From a virus, in IMG/VR virus record IMGVR_UViG_3300025108_000091, positions 1 to 47,530 of that record: a stretch of 47,530 bases of DNA; one strand, written 5' to 3'. The position numbers and the translations under genes are program-made. Position 1 is the stretch's first letter; the number at the start of each line of letters is the position of its first letter. This document shows, piece by piece, positions 6,352-14,300 of this stretch. The notes under the pieces were generated by a model. It made no database searches and was not told the DNA's origin. It saw nothing but the letters and a program-made list of their open reading frames with translations.

Positions 6352-6660
6352 ATGGACATCGAGACCAAGGCCGCCGTCATCGCCGGCAACTACGACATGA
6401 TTCAGAAGCTCATGTCCGAGAACGCTGAGCTGAGCGGGCAGGTTCCCGAGGACCTCAGCGAGCTGGAGGACAAGCTCTGGGATGCCGAGAGCCACATCGA
6501 AGATCTGGAGGAGGAGGTCGAGGATCTGACCCGCCGTCTCGCCATGGGGCTCAACGAGATCGCCGCGCTGGAGCAGCAGGTCTACGCCCTGGGAGTCGAG
6601 CTGGACTACGCCCTGGGAGTCGAGCTGGAAGAGGCCCTCGGCTCCGTGCCGCTCCTGTGA
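6352..6660 (+). CDS. coiled-coil protein
   Basis: A 102-residue acidic protein, chosen start ATG 6352 with CGGAG upstream. From about residue 20 to 90 it is a continuous heptad-like coiled coil rich in Glu, Leu and Asp. Near the C-terminus an 8-residue unit (YALGVELD/YALGVELE) is repeated in tandem, reflecting a 24-bp duplication at 6583-6630. Probably an oligomerising scaffold or partner protein. No enzymatic motif. It overlaps the SF2 helicase start. Confidence 0.65.
   Translation: MDIETKAAVIAGNYDMIQKLMSENAELSGQVPEDLSELEDKLWDAESHIEDLEEEVEDLTRRLAMGLNEIAALEQQVYALGVELDYALGVELEEALGSVPLL
6583..6630 (+). repeat. 24-bp tandem duplication
   Basis: Two adjacent 24-base units (6583-6606, 6607-6630) differ only at the last base and duplicate eight residues in frame. 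Its near identity suggests a recent event. Confidence 0.9.
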
Positions 6661-8426
6661 CTGCCGACGAGATCCTCGCTCGGGCTCGGGCGAGGGCCTC
6701 GGCCAACCGCACCGCGCTCGGAGTCGAGAGCGATTCCGAGCGCATCGCGGCCCTGCCGGCCTGGAAGCCTGACGACGACGAGCAGGACGCTCTGGCTGAG
6801 CGCTGGACCCTCGCGCTGCGCTTGCGGCGCGATGCCCGACGCCTGCGCCCGGTCCAAGCCTACGCGCTGGAGGCAGCGTTCCGAGCCTCCAAGCCTCAGG
6901 GTGTCCTGCTCGAAGCCGGCGTCGGCTCGGGCAAGACCCTCGCCCTCCGCCTCATGGCTACGGTCATGAACGCCGTGAACCCTCTTCTGCTCCTGTACTC
7001 CAAGGACCTCGCCGCCGCCGAGCGGGCGGCCTGGGAGTGGGGCCAGGAGTACGGCATCCGCCCATGCACCATCCGCACGTACGAGAGCCTGAGTCGCCCG
7101 GACGCGACCGCCATGCTCCGTGTCCTGGCGCCTGACCTGATCCTCGCCGACGAGTGCCACGCCCTGCGGCACGCCGACGCTGTGCGCACCAAGCGCTTCC
7201 TCCGCTACATGCGGGCGAATCCCGAGGTCCGCTTCGTCGGAGCCAGCGGTACGCTGATGACGAACGGCGTCCGAGACTACGCGCACCTCAGCGAGCTGGC
7301 GCTGCGTGAAGCGAGCCCCCTGCCTACGGACGGCACGGTACTCAAGCAGTGGGCCGCCGTGATGGACTTCGACGGCGAGCCCGACGACGCGGCGTGGGCA
7401 GCGGTCGAGCCTCTGGTCCGCTGGGTCCGACCTACGTGGCGGGCGCCCTCAGCCTCCACGTCCGGCGACCGCGACGTCGAGGCCTGCCGACAGGCCCTCG
7501 CCGAGCGGAAGGCCAGCGCTCCAGGCTTCGTCGTCACCACGCGACAGAGCTGCGAGGAGCCGCTGTCCCTGCGCGCCGTGTATCCGGACCTGAGGCCTGA
7601 CGTCAAGGCGGCGCTCAGCTCCCTGCATCGGGACTACGTCCTGCCGGACGGGACGCCGGTGGTGGACGCGCTCCACTTCCACCGAGCCGCTCAGCAGCTG
7701 AGCCTCGGGTTCTGGTACGAGTGGGTGTGGCCCAACGACGAGCCCGACTTGGACTGGCTTGATGCCAGGTCGACGTGGGCCAGCGCTGTGCGCAGGTACC
7801 TCAAGTCCTACAGCCGCGAGGGCTGCGACTCGCCGTTCCTCGTGGAGGAGTACGTGAGGCGAGCCCCGCTGTCGCAGGCCAGCGAGCTGCGCAACGCCCT
7901 CGCGGCGTGGGACGAGCAGCGCGACAAGGACGAGCCCCCGACCCGCGCCGTGTGGATCGACACGGGTCCCGTCGAGTTCGCGGTCGAGTGGGCCAAGCAG
8001 CAGGACCCCGAGGTCGGAGCCTTCCTCTGGTTCCGCAACCGCGCCGTCGGCGAGCTGCTCCAGCAGCTTGGTGTGCCCTGCTTCTGGCAGGAGGAGCCTC
8101 AGCCGGCGGTACACAGGATCGCCGGGCTGAGCATCCGCGTCCACTCGGCCGGCAAGAACTACCAGCCGTGGGGCACCCAGCTCGTCATGGAGCCGGGCAG
8201 CTCGGCTGCTGAGTGGGAGCAGCTCCTCGGCAGGCAGCACCGCCAGGGGCGCGTAGGCGCCGTCCACGCGGACGTGTACCAGCACACCTGGCCTCAGAAG
8301 CAAGCCTTCAAGAAGGCGCTGGCCAAGGCCGAGAACAGGCAGACCAGCTCGGGCCAGCCCGAGAAGCTGCTCGTCGCCGAGCGTCGGGACTTCCCCGGCG
8401 TCTTCACGCACAACCCCTACGAATGA
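6657..8426 (+). CDS. SF2 (SNF2/DEAD-like) helicase
   Basis: A 589-residue helicase starting at GTG 6657. Motif I is AGVGSGKT (87-94), motif II is DECH (165-168), motif III is GASGT (195-199) and motif VI is LLGRQHRQGR (523-532). The GRxHRxGQ-like motif VI and the split domains point to the SNF2/RapA branch, which translocates on double-stranded DNA. The region between domains (about 230-430) has no recognisable accessory fold. It may remodel replication forks, strip bound proteins or drive branch migration. It ends the first replication cluster. A new promoter follows. Confidence 0.88.
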   Translation: MTADEILARARARASANRTALGVESDSERIAALPAWKPDDDEQDALAERWTLALRLRRDARRLRPVQAYALEAAFRASKPQGVLLEAGVGSGKTLALRLMATVMNAVNPLLLLYSKDLAAAERAAWEWGQEYGIRPCTIRTYESLSRPDATAMLRVLAPDLILADECHALRHADAVRTKRFLRYMRANPEVRFVGASGTLMTNGVRDYAHLSELALREASPLPTDGTVLKQWAAVMDFDGEPDDAAWAAVEPLVRWVRPTWRAPSASTSGDRDVEACRQALAERKASAPGFVVTTRQSCEEPLSLRAVYPDLRPDVKAALSSLHRDYVLPDGTPVVDALHFHRAAQQLSLGFWYEWVWPNDEPDLDWLDARSTWASAVRRYLKSYSREGCDSPFLVEEYVRRAPLSQASELRNALAAWDEQRDKDEPPTRAVWIDTGPVEFAVEWAKQQDPEVGAFLWFRNRAVGELLQQLGVPCFWQEEPQPAVHRIAGLSIRVHSAGKNYQPWGTQLVMEPGSSAAEWEQLLGRQHRQGRVGAVHADVYQHTWPQKQAFKKALAKAENRQTSSGQPEKLLVAERRDFPGVFTHNPYE

Positions 8427-8430
8427 CTTG

Positions 8431-8464
8431 ATCCCGTCGAAAAGGTTGCACGCCTCGACGGGAT
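8431..8464. promoter_or_regulatory. 10-bp inverted repeat spanning a -35 box
   Basis: ATCCCGTCGA (8431-8440) and TCGACGGGAT (8455-8464) are perfect inverted repeats with a 14-base spacer that contains the TTGCAC box. This looks like an operator. Alternatively it is a hairpin ending the upstream operon, but there is no T-run. Confidence 0.55.
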
Positions 8465-8474
8465 GTGTTATGTT
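8446..8474 (+). promoter_or_regulatory. promoter before the putative ssDNA-binding gene
   Basis: TTGCAC at 8446-8451, a 17-bp spacer and TATGTT at 8469-8474. The -35 is weak but the -10 is good, which suits a promoter controlled through the surrounding inverted repeat. Confidence 0.55.
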
Positions 8475-8549
8475 ACCTGTGCAAGAAGGGAGTAGTTCCC
8501 TTAGAGCACATCAAGAAGTCCGCGCTTCGCGGCAGGAGTACCCAAGAGT

Positions 8550-9029
8550 ATGAGCATTTTCGGAGGCGCCGATGGCGTCAAGAGCAAGCAGAACGGCGAG
8601 TTCTTCGCCCCCGGCGAGTACCGCGTGACCGTCATGGCGACGATCGCCAAGGCGCAGCTGCGGAAGAGCAAGCAGCCCGCGCTGATCATCGAGACTCGCA
8701 TCGACGAGGTCCTGGCCGGCGACGCGAAGAGCAACCAGGAGGGCCAGAAGACGGTCCAGATCCTCAAGCTGGAGAGCGCCGGTGGCGAGCTGACCGAGGC
8801 CGGCGAGCGGAACATGTCGAAGGCGAAGCGCTTCTTCGCCGAGGTCCTGGGCGGCCTGAGCACCGAGGACGTGACCGAGGAGATGATGACCAAGCTGACC
8901 GCCGACAACGGCGCCGGCATCCGAGGAACCCAGCTCCGGGTCTCGGCGACGGGCATCACCACGAACGCGGGCAACCCGTTCACGACCGTGAAGTACGGCT
9001 ACGTGCCGGCCTGGAACGCCGCGGCCTGA
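8550..9029 (+). CDS. putative single-stranded DNA-binding / replication accessory protein
   Basis: A 159-residue protein starting at ATG 8550, after its own promoter and an approximately 70-nt leader. The beta-rich sequence opens with MSIFGGADGVKSKQNG and FAPGEYRVTVMA, has a Lys-rich middle and closes with VSATGITTNAGNPFTTVKYGYV. Phage single-strand binding proteins of the DUF669/DUF2815 kind look like this (short, beta-rich, just before the polymerase). I see no diagnostic residue, so the call rests on style and position. A strong hairpin follows the stop, consistent with an abundant, independently transcribed product. Confidence 0.55.
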   Translation: MSIFGGADGVKSKQNGEFFAPGEYRVTVMATIAKAQLRKSKQPALIIETRIDEVLAGDAKSNQEGQKTVQILKLESAGGELTEAGERNMSKAKRFFAEVLGGLSTEDVTEEMMTKLTADNGAGIRGTQLRVSATGITTNAGNPFTTVKYGYVPAWNAAA

Positions 9030-9035
9030 CAGCCA

Positions 9036-9068
9036 GCACGGACCTAAGGCCCAGTCTTAGGTCCGTGC
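9036..9068 (+). terminator. strong 13-bp hairpin after the ssDNA-binding gene
   Basis: GCACGGACCTAAG and CTTAGGTCCGTGC pair perfectly around a 7-base loop. Only CTCTT follows, so the U-tract is poor. It may act as terminator, mRNA stabiliser, or 5' processing signal for the tRNA that begins 9 bases later. Confidence 0.65.
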
Positions 9069-9076
9069 CTCTTCAT

Positions 9077-9149
9077 GTGCCCTCGGCTCAGTAGGTAGGG
9101 CGTCGGATTCTTAATCCGGTGGCCCTTGGTTCAAGTCCAAGAGGGCGCA
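9077..9149 (+). tRNA. tRNA-Lys(CTT)
   Basis: A complete cloverleaf. Acceptor GTGCCCT pairs with AGGGCGC (one T-G pair), D stem GCTC with GGGC, anticodon stem TCGGA with TCCGG around loop TTCTTAA (anticodon CTT), and T stem CTTGG with CCAAG around TTCAAGT. The discriminator is A9149, followed by CCT, so the terminal CCA is not fully encoded and must be completed by host enzyme. It decodes AAG, the lysine codon favoured in this GC-rich genome. Confidence 0.95.
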
Positions 9150-9151
9150 CC

Positions 9152-9180
9152 TTTTACGACCGCCGCGGCGGCATTATGCT
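9152..9180 (+). promoter_or_regulatory. possible promoter before DNA polymerase
   Basis: TTTTAC at 9152-9157, a 17-bp spacer and TATGCT at 9175-9180. The spacer contains the palindrome CCGCCGCGGCGG. The -35 is weak, so this is tentative. Confidence 0.35.
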
Positions 9181-9205
9181 GCCGTGCGCGGTGCCCGGAG
9201 TTAGC

Positions 9206-11278
9206 ATGTTGCCTGTCGTCGCGTTCGACACTGAGACGCACAAGATCGAGACCGGTCTCCTCGCCCCGCCGATGGTGTGCCTCACGGCCTCCGGCGGCGA
9301 GGATACGCTGCCCGCTGTCGAGGCCTGGGTCTTCGGCATCCCGGCCGAAGAGGTCGAGTTGCTCAAGACCGCCGAGGGCTGGGAGCTGCTCGCCGCCAAG
9401 GAAGCGGGCCTCGACTTCTTCGAGTCCTGCCTCGCGCGCGAGTGGATCCTCGTCGCCCACAACCTGGCCTACGACGTGGCCGTGGTCCTGACCGAGCGCC
9501 CCGCGCTGTGGCCTGTCGTGGCTCGTGCCTACGAGTCCGGCCTCATGGCGGACACCAAGGTGCGCGAGCTGCTCCTCGCCATCGCCGACGGCAACTACAA
9601 CTTCGACTCTCGGACCAACCAGAAGAAGAGCGGCTACTTCTCGCTCGCGTACTTGGCCGAGGTCTACTACCAGCACACCGGACTCAGCGCCTTGAAGAAG
9701 GGCGACGACATCTGGCGCCTCCGGTACGACGAGCTGGACGGCGTACCCCTCACCGAGTGGCCGGACGAGGCCAAGAGCTACGCCATCGGCGACGCTACCT
9801 GGGCCCGCCGCATCTGGTTCAAGCAGGCCCGGACCCGCGACACGTCGGTCGGGCCGCTGGTCGAGGACCGCCGCGTAGTGAACGAGCTGGAACAGACCCG
9901 CGCCGACCTGGCGCTGCACTTCATGGCGGTCGAGGGCCTCGCTACCGACCCCGCCGCCGTGGCCGAGTTCTCGGCCGAGGTGCGAGAAACCGCCCGCCAG
10001 AACGACGTCGTGGCTCAGCGCCTCGGCTTCTTGCGGGTGAACCGTTGCAAGGCGTGTGGGGGGTCGGGCTGGAAGGGAGAGCCGCCCGCCCTCACGCGCT
10101 GCGCTTCGTGTAGAGGCATGCCGGACAGGGCCTGCCGCTCACTCGGCGTCTACAAGTTCCGAGGGTTCAAGCCCTTCAAGTCGAGCAAGGACAACACGCG
10201 CCTCACTCAGTGGGTGGTCCACGCCTACGGTGACGAGTGGGCGCCGCGCACGAAGAAGGGGAGCATCAAGAAGGACCTGGAGACGCTGGAAGGTAGCCAC
10301 GACAAGGGCCTGCTGGAGTACGCGGAGACTCTGTCCGCCCAGAAGCTGCTGAGCACCTACGTCCCGCTGCTGGAAGAGGCCGCTGGGGTACGGCTCACGT
10401 CCTCGCCCAACGTCCTGGTCCGCTCGGGGCGCACCTCGTGGCGCAACCCGAACATGCAGAACCCCCCGCGCAAGGGCAAGTTCCGCGAGTGCTTCATCCC
10501 GACGCCCGGCAAGGTCTTCGTCGGCGCGGACTACAGCAGCGTGGAGTGTGCTACCTGGGCTCAGGCCTGCCTGGACATCCTCAAGCACTCCAAGCTCGCG
10601 GAGCTTCTGAACGCCGGGGTCGACCCGTACGTGTGGTTCGCATCCGTGACCCACAACAAGAGCATGGACGAGGTCACGAAGACGGAGCGCACGGAGGCCA
10701 AGGCCCCGATCCTCGGCTTCCCCGGCGGTCTCGGGCCCCGCAACTTCATGGCGTACGCCCGCGGCTACGGGCTCGACATCGAGCTGCAGCGGGCCAGCGA
10801 GCTTCGGAACCTGTGGCTCGACGCGCTGCCGGAGGCACGCCCCTACTTCAAGCTGCTGTCTCAGGCGGACGAGCTGTCGTACGACGGGTTCCCTATCCGC
10901 CAGCTGCGCTCGAACCGAGTCCGCGGAGGATGCACCTACACTTCGGGAGCGAACACCGTGTTCCAGGGGCTCGCAGCCGACGGAGCGAAGTCGGCCATGT
11001 GGGAGATCACGAAGGCCAGCTACGCTGACCCGGCGTCCCCACTCTACGGAGCGCGTCCCGTCCTCTTCATCCACGACGAGTTCATCTTGGAGGTGGCCGA
11101 GGGCCGCGCCAGCGCGGCAGGCTTCGAGCTGTCGCGCATCATGGTCGAAGAGATGCGGCGCTACACTCCCGACGTGCGCATCGTCGCCGAGCCCTACATC
11201 AGCCGCCGGTGGTACAAGTCCGCCGAGGCAGTCTACAACGAGAGCGGGGGCCTGATCCCCTGGGAGCCTGAGGCATGA
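9206..11278 (+). CDS. family A DNA polymerase with 3'-5' exonuclease and zinc-binding insertion
   Basis: A 690-residue replicative polymerase. I chose ATG 9206 (GGAG upstream) because earlier in-frame starts lie in or just after the tRNA. Exonuclease motifs: DTE (8-10), HNLAYD (85-90), YAIGD (192-196). Polymerase motifs: A is DYSSVE (442-447), B is the Lys/Arg helix ending near GPRNFMAYARGYG (about 495-522), C is HDE (633-635). Between the two domains lies CKAC-x14-CASC (281-302) with another Cys at 310, a likely zinc ribbon that most phage family A polymerases lack. It copies the phage genome with proofreading. The next gene overlaps by ATGA. Confidence 0.95.
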   Translation: MLPVVAFDTETHKIETGLLAPPMVCLTASGGEDTLPAVEAWVFGIPAEEVELLKTAEGWELLAAKEAGLDFFESCLAREWILVAHNLAYDVAVVLTERPALWPVVARAYESGLMADTKVRELLLAIADGNYNFDSRTNQKKSGYFSLAYLAEVYYQHTGLSALKKGDDIWRLRYDELDGVPLTEWPDEAKSYAIGDATWARRIWFKQARTRDTSVGPLVEDRRVVNELEQTRADLALHFMAVEGLATDPAAVAEFSAEVRETARQNDVVAQRLGFLRVNRCKACGGSGWKGEPPALTRCASCRGMPDRACRSLGVYKFRGFKPFKSSKDNTRLTQWVVHAYGDEWAPRTKKGSIKKDLETLEGSHDKGLLEYAETLSAQKLLSTYVPLLEEAAGVRLTSSPNVLVRSGRTSWRNPNMQNPPRKGKFRECFIPTPGKVFVGADYSSVECATWAQACLDILKHSKLAELLNAGVDPYVWFASVTHNKSMDEVTKTERTEAKAPILGFPGGLGPRNFMAYARGYGLDIELQRASELRNLWLDALPEARPYFKLLSQADELSYDGFPIRQLRSNRVRGGCTYTSGANTVFQGLAADGAKSAMWEITKASYADPASPLYGARPVLFIHDEFILEVAEGRASAAGFELSRIMVEEMRRYTPDVRIVAEPYISRRWYKSAEAVYNESGGLIPWEPEA

Positions 11279-11499
11279 GCGAGTTCTCCGAGATCCAAGA
11301 CGAGTACGACAACGAGCCGCGCTGCGAGCGCGCCATGCGTCTTGCCGGCATCCGCTACGTGGACCGCCCGCACTGCTGCGAGTCCTGCCACGACGACCAC
11401 GACCTCGGCTATGCAGATCTCTTCTTGGAGGTCAACGGCACGCCGGTGTGTTGCGCAGCCCTGAACGCAATCGACGCCATTATGGAGGACGCCCAATGA
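11275..11499 (+). CDS. small Cys-rich, possibly zinc-binding protein
   Basis: A 74-residue acidic protein in ATGA overlap with the polymerase. It carries HCCESCHDDHD (about residues 34-44) and VCCAAL (about 58-63). These cysteines and histidines could hold one metal ion. I do not recognise the family. Translational coupling to the polymerase suggests a replication role. Confidence 0.6.
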   Translation: MSEFSEIQDEYDNEPRCERAMRLAGIRYVDRPHCCESCHDDHDLGYADLFLEVNGTPVCCAALNAIDAIMEDAQ

Positions 11500-12137
11500 G
11501 CTACAACATGGACCCCGACGAGGGCGGCATCAAGCACGACGGCGAGAAGACGCGGCTGGAGCTGCTCCCCTTCGAGGCGCTCGAAGAGGTGGGCAAGGTC
11601 CTCGCGGTCGGCGCCGAGAAGTACAGCCCCGACAACTGGCGCAAGGGTATGTCCTGGCGCCGCGTCCTGGGCTCGGCCCTGCGTCACCTGTTCGCGTGGG
11701 GCGCCGGCGAGGACAAGGACCCCGAGTCCGGCCTCTCGCACCTGGCCCACGCGGCGTGCTGCGTGCTCTTCCTCCTGAGCTACGAGTACACAGGAGCGGG
11801 TACCGACGACCGCTGGAACGTGGAGGGCATGTCCCCGCCCACGCTGCCCGAGACCGCTGCGGCGGACAGCGGACCAAACTGGCGAGCAGTCTCGCCTACG
11901 TGGTGGGACGACATGGCGATGTACGACGCTTGGGAGAGCGATATGGTCGACGAACCGGTCTTAGGTCCTGAACACGCCAAAGCGTATTGGCTCATGTACG
12001 CCCCGCCTACGCATCGAGTGTATGCATTCGAGACCAGGGTCGAGGCTGAGGAGGCCGCCAAGGCCGGCTACCTCGGGCTCTGGTCCGGGGCGTATGAGAG
12101 CGCTGCCTCTGCCTTCGCCGACGCGATGAGCCTGTGA
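11496..12137 (+). CDS. dATP/dGTP diphosphohydrolase-domain protein
   Basis: A 213-residue protein starting at ATG 11496 (GGAGG upstream). The first 100 residues match the phage dATP/dGTP diphosphohydrolase N-terminal family: KHDGEKTRLELLP (13-25), the EE pair of a MazG-like helix, AEKYSPDNWRKGMSW (40-54), RHLFAW and HLAHAACCVLF (82-92). Such proteins remodel the dNTP pool, and relatives in diaminopurine phages help exclude dGTP or dATP. No purZ-like synthase is seen here, so a base-substituted genome is not supported. The C-terminal 80 residues are an unknown extension. Confidence 0.75.
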   Translation: MSYNMDPDEGGIKHDGEKTRLELLPFEALEEVGKVLAVGAEKYSPDNWRKGMSWRRVLGSALRHLFAWGAGEDKDPESGLSHLAHAACCVLFLLSYEYTGAGTDDRWNVEGMSPPTLPETAAADSGPNWRAVSPTWWDDMAMYDAWESDMVDEPVLGPEHAKAYWLMYAPPTHRVYAFETRVEAEEAAKAGYLGLWSGAYESAASAFADAMSL

Positions 12138-12601
12138 TCGTCGCCGTCGACCTCGGAGCCAAGAAGGCCGGCATCGCCTGGGGCACGAAGACCGAGCTGC
12201 TCGGGGCGAGCTGCGTGCGGACGACAGCCAAGGCACGTGACGAGCACAGCGAGGACGCCGCGATGGCTCTCGCGCTACTCGACGCCATGCCCGAGTACGA
12301 CGTGCTGGAGCTGGTCATCGAGTGGCCTCAGAAGTATCCGACCAGGCCCAAGTACCACGACGACATCCAGCGCCTCTGGGACGTAGGCTGGGCCCTCATG
12401 GCCCTCACCGGCGGTGCCGTGGTCACGAAGATCACGCCGGCCGGCTGGGCGGGGCAGGTCCCCAAGGGCGTGCGCTGGCGCCGAGCGGTCGCGAAGCTCA
12501 GCGACGCCGAGCAGGCGCGCGTACCCGACCAGCACGACGCGCGGGACGCCGTGCAGATTTACTTGTGGGCCGCGAAGCGCGCCCGAAGGGGGATGGTGTG
12601 A
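12134..12601 (+). CDS. RuvC-fold Holliday junction resolvase-like nuclease
   Basis: A 155-residue protein starting at GTG 12134. It has the RNase H-like acidic set: D6 in VAVDLGAKKAGIAW, E63 in VIEWPQK and D135/D138 in QHDARDAVQIYLW. Length and spacing agree with phage RuvC-like resolvases. It would resolve recombination intermediates before packaging. It overlaps both neighbours by four bases. Confidence 0.8.
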   Translation: MIVAVDLGAKKAGIAWGTKTELLGASCVRTTAKARDEHSEDAAMALALLDAMPEYDVLELVIEWPQKYPTRPKYHDDIQRLWDVGWALMALTGGAVVTKITPAGWAGQVPKGVRWRRAVAKLSDAEQARVPDQHDARDAVQIYLWAAKRARRGMV

Positions 12602-13026
12602 AGGTACGTATCCGCGACTCTCGCGGCACAATCCATACGCTTGAGTACTGGAATCTGGTTGAAGGCGAACTGCTCCTTAAGGCCGAGCCTTACGAAGGGA
12701 GGATCATCTCGGAGGAACAGGCCCTCGCCGAGATAGCGGGCGCAGGCATCCCGCTGCGTAACGCGTCAGTCGACCGCGGCGACCCCGAAGACTACGGCGT
12801 ACCTATGTGGAACGCGGATAACCGCCATGTCGCCGGCCCGAGCTGCTTCGATTTTGGGGGGCCTGTTTGGGCGTGGCGACGCTTCGTGTTCTGCGAGACT
12901 GGGGCCGGCTTGGCCGAGGACGAGAACGGGGACATCGAGAGCTATCCCGAGGAGCGCAAGAAGCTCGAAGACTTGGGCTGGCACTACGTGGGCTCGGGCG
13001 GGATCCGCGTCGAGGTGTATCCGTGA
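12598..13026 (+). CDS. hypothetical protein
   Basis: A 142-residue protein starting at GTG 12598, which overlaps the resolvase stop. It is an acidic mixed fold with many Trp/Phe/Tyr residues (VPMWNADN, FGGPVWAWRRFVF) and a charged C-terminal helix (YPEERKKLEDLG). I do not recognise the family or any catalytic motif. Confidence 0.6.
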   Translation: MKVRIRDSRGTIHTLEYWNLVEGELLLKAEPYEGRIISEEQALAEIAGAGIPLRNASVDRGDPEDYGVPMWNADNRHVAGPSCFDFGGPVWAWRRFVFCETGAGLAEDENGDIESYPEERKKLEDLGWHYVGSGGIRVEVYP

Positions 13027-13091
13027 CCTACTACGAACTCCTCTACCTTGACACCCTGGCACCTGCCGTGCTATTCTTCGTTCTCAGTTAG
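13023..13091 (+). CDS. 22-residue hydrophobic micro-ORF
   Basis: GTG 13023 overlaps the previous stop. The product is MTYYELLYLDTLAPAVLFFVLS, mostly hydrophobic, ending 8 bases before the RNA ligase start. The same DNA contains a good promoter, so the ORF may be incidental. Overlap coupling is the only evidence for translation. Confidence 0.3.
   Translation: MTYYELLYLDTLAPAVLFFVLS
13048..13077 (+). promoter_or_regulatory. promoter before the RNA ligase
   Basis: TTGACA at 13048-13053, an 18-bp spacer and TATTCT at 13072-13077. It gives the RNA ligase and following genes their own transcription start within the arm. Confidence 0.65.
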
Positions 13092-13099
13092 GAGGACCC

Positions 13100-14062
13100 A
13101 TGTTCTACGAGTGGCCCAAGACGCCCAACTACAAGAACTTCCGATCCCGCATCGGGCGTCACGAGCTGGAGGGCCCGGTCACGCTCCGCGGAACCGTGAA
13201 GCTCGACGGCACGAACGCCGCCGTGATCGTCCATCCGTGGGGCCGCGTGACCTACCAGTCGCGGAGCCGCGCCATCACGCCCGAGGACGACAACCACGGC
13301 TTCGCCCGCGCGATGCGTGACGAGGTCGGCGAGGCCTACCTGGCGCGGTACCTGTGCTCGATGATCGGCATCTCGGACCCCAGCCAGCTCGCAACGCCGG
13401 CGGCGTTCTTCGGCGAGTGGTTCGGCCCCGGCGTCCAGCGCGGGTCCACGCACTCGAAGCTGCGGTCCAAGTACTTCGTCGTGTTCGCCTGCCGCCCCAT
13501 CGCGGCGCTCCCCGAGACCGTAGACCCCGACCCGACGGTCGTGTTCCCCGGCGGCATGGTGCGGACCATTCAGCAGGTCTCCGCGCCCTGGGAGCTGGAG
13601 GCGAACATCGAGACGCTCGACAGCGTCGTGCCCGAGATCGACCGCATTCGGGACGAGGTCTCCGAGCGCGACCCCGCAGCCTACTCCCTCGAAGGGCTCC
13701 AGGGTCCGGGCGAGGGCGTGGTCTGGGACGTGATCGACGCTCAGGGATTCTCGCTCGGCCGCTTCAAGCACAAGGGCGCGAAGCCGGGCAAGTCCGACAA
13801 GAAGCCCACCAAGACGTACGGCACCGAGAACGCCTTCGTCATGGAGCACTTCACCGAACACCGCCTGCGCAGCGGCCTGGAGCGCCTCTCGGCGCCCTAC
13901 CGCATCACGCAGACCGGAGCCTACGTCAAGGCCGCCGTCCCCGACTTCCTGGTCGAGGTCGAGGCGGAGCTGCAGGAGGCGGGCCTCAAGCCCGTCGACA
14001 TCAAAAAGGCCGCGAGCAAGTACGCCGCGGACTGGTTCAAGAAGGAGATCCTCAGTGTCTGA
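13100..14062 (+). CDS. RNA ligase, Rnl2 family
   Basis: A 320-residue nucleotidyltransferase starting at ATG 13100 with TTAGGAGG upstream. Motif I is KLDGTNA (adenylated K34), followed by SRSRAITPEDD (about 54-64), motif III FFGEWFG (103-109), motif IIIa KYFVVFA (124-130), motif IV EGVVWDV (205-211) and motif V RFKHKG (221-226). These are the Rnl2/editing-ligase signatures. Such enzymes seal nicked RNA, for example tRNAs cut by host anticodon nucleases. I see no polynucleotide kinase, but a phosphoesterase follows two genes later. Confidence 0.9.
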   Translation: MFYEWPKTPNYKNFRSRIGRHELEGPVTLRGTVKLDGTNAAVIVHPWGRVTYQSRSRAITPEDDNHGFARAMRDEVGEAYLARYLCSMIGISDPSQLATPAAFFGEWFGPGVQRGSTHSKLRSKYFVVFACRPIAALPETVDPDPTVVFPGGMVRTIQQVSAPWELEANIETLDSVVPEIDRIRDEVSERDPAAYSLEGLQGPGEGVVWDVIDAQGFSLGRFKHKGAKPGKSDKKPTKTYGTENAFVMEHFTEHRLRSGLERLSAPYRITQTGAYVKAAVPDFLVEVEAELQEAGLKPVDIKKAASKYAADWFKKEILSV

Positions 14063-14300
14063 TCGAACGAGCATGGGCGTGTTCGCCCACCTGGCCGAGC
14101 GGCTGGGTCAGAATGGCGAGGTCACAGCGCGTGACCTGTACGAGATCTACATCGACGAGCGCCTCGACTTCTGTTTCCTCGACGCCTTCGCGGGCAACGA
14201 GGAGATCCTCGAAGACGCCGGGCTGGCCGTGATGCTCGTCGACCACGAGTGGGACGAGATCGTCTGGGTCATGTTCGACGACGACCGGCTCTACGCATGA
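14055..14300 (+). CDS. hypothetical acidic protein
   Basis: An 81-residue protein starting at GTG 14055, overlapping the ligase stop by the 8 bases GTGTCTGA and preceded by AAGGAG. It is strongly acidic toward the C-terminus. I recognise no motif. The overlaps put it in one transcript with the ligase and phosphoesterase. Confidence 0.6.
   Translation: MSDRTSMGVFAHLAERLGQNGEVTARDLYEIYIDERLDFCFLDAFAGNEEILEDAGLAVMLVDHEWDEIVWVMFDDDRLYA

Noticed and set aside
9119-9205. Extended N-terminus of the DNA polymerase
   Set aside because: The longer frame begins inside the tRNA. ATG 9206 has a ribosome-binding site and starts just before the first exonuclease motif.
11496-12137. Diaminopurine (Z) genome
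   Set aside because: The diphosphohydrolase domain alone is common in phages. No purZ-like adenylosuccinate synthase or DatZ partner is seen.
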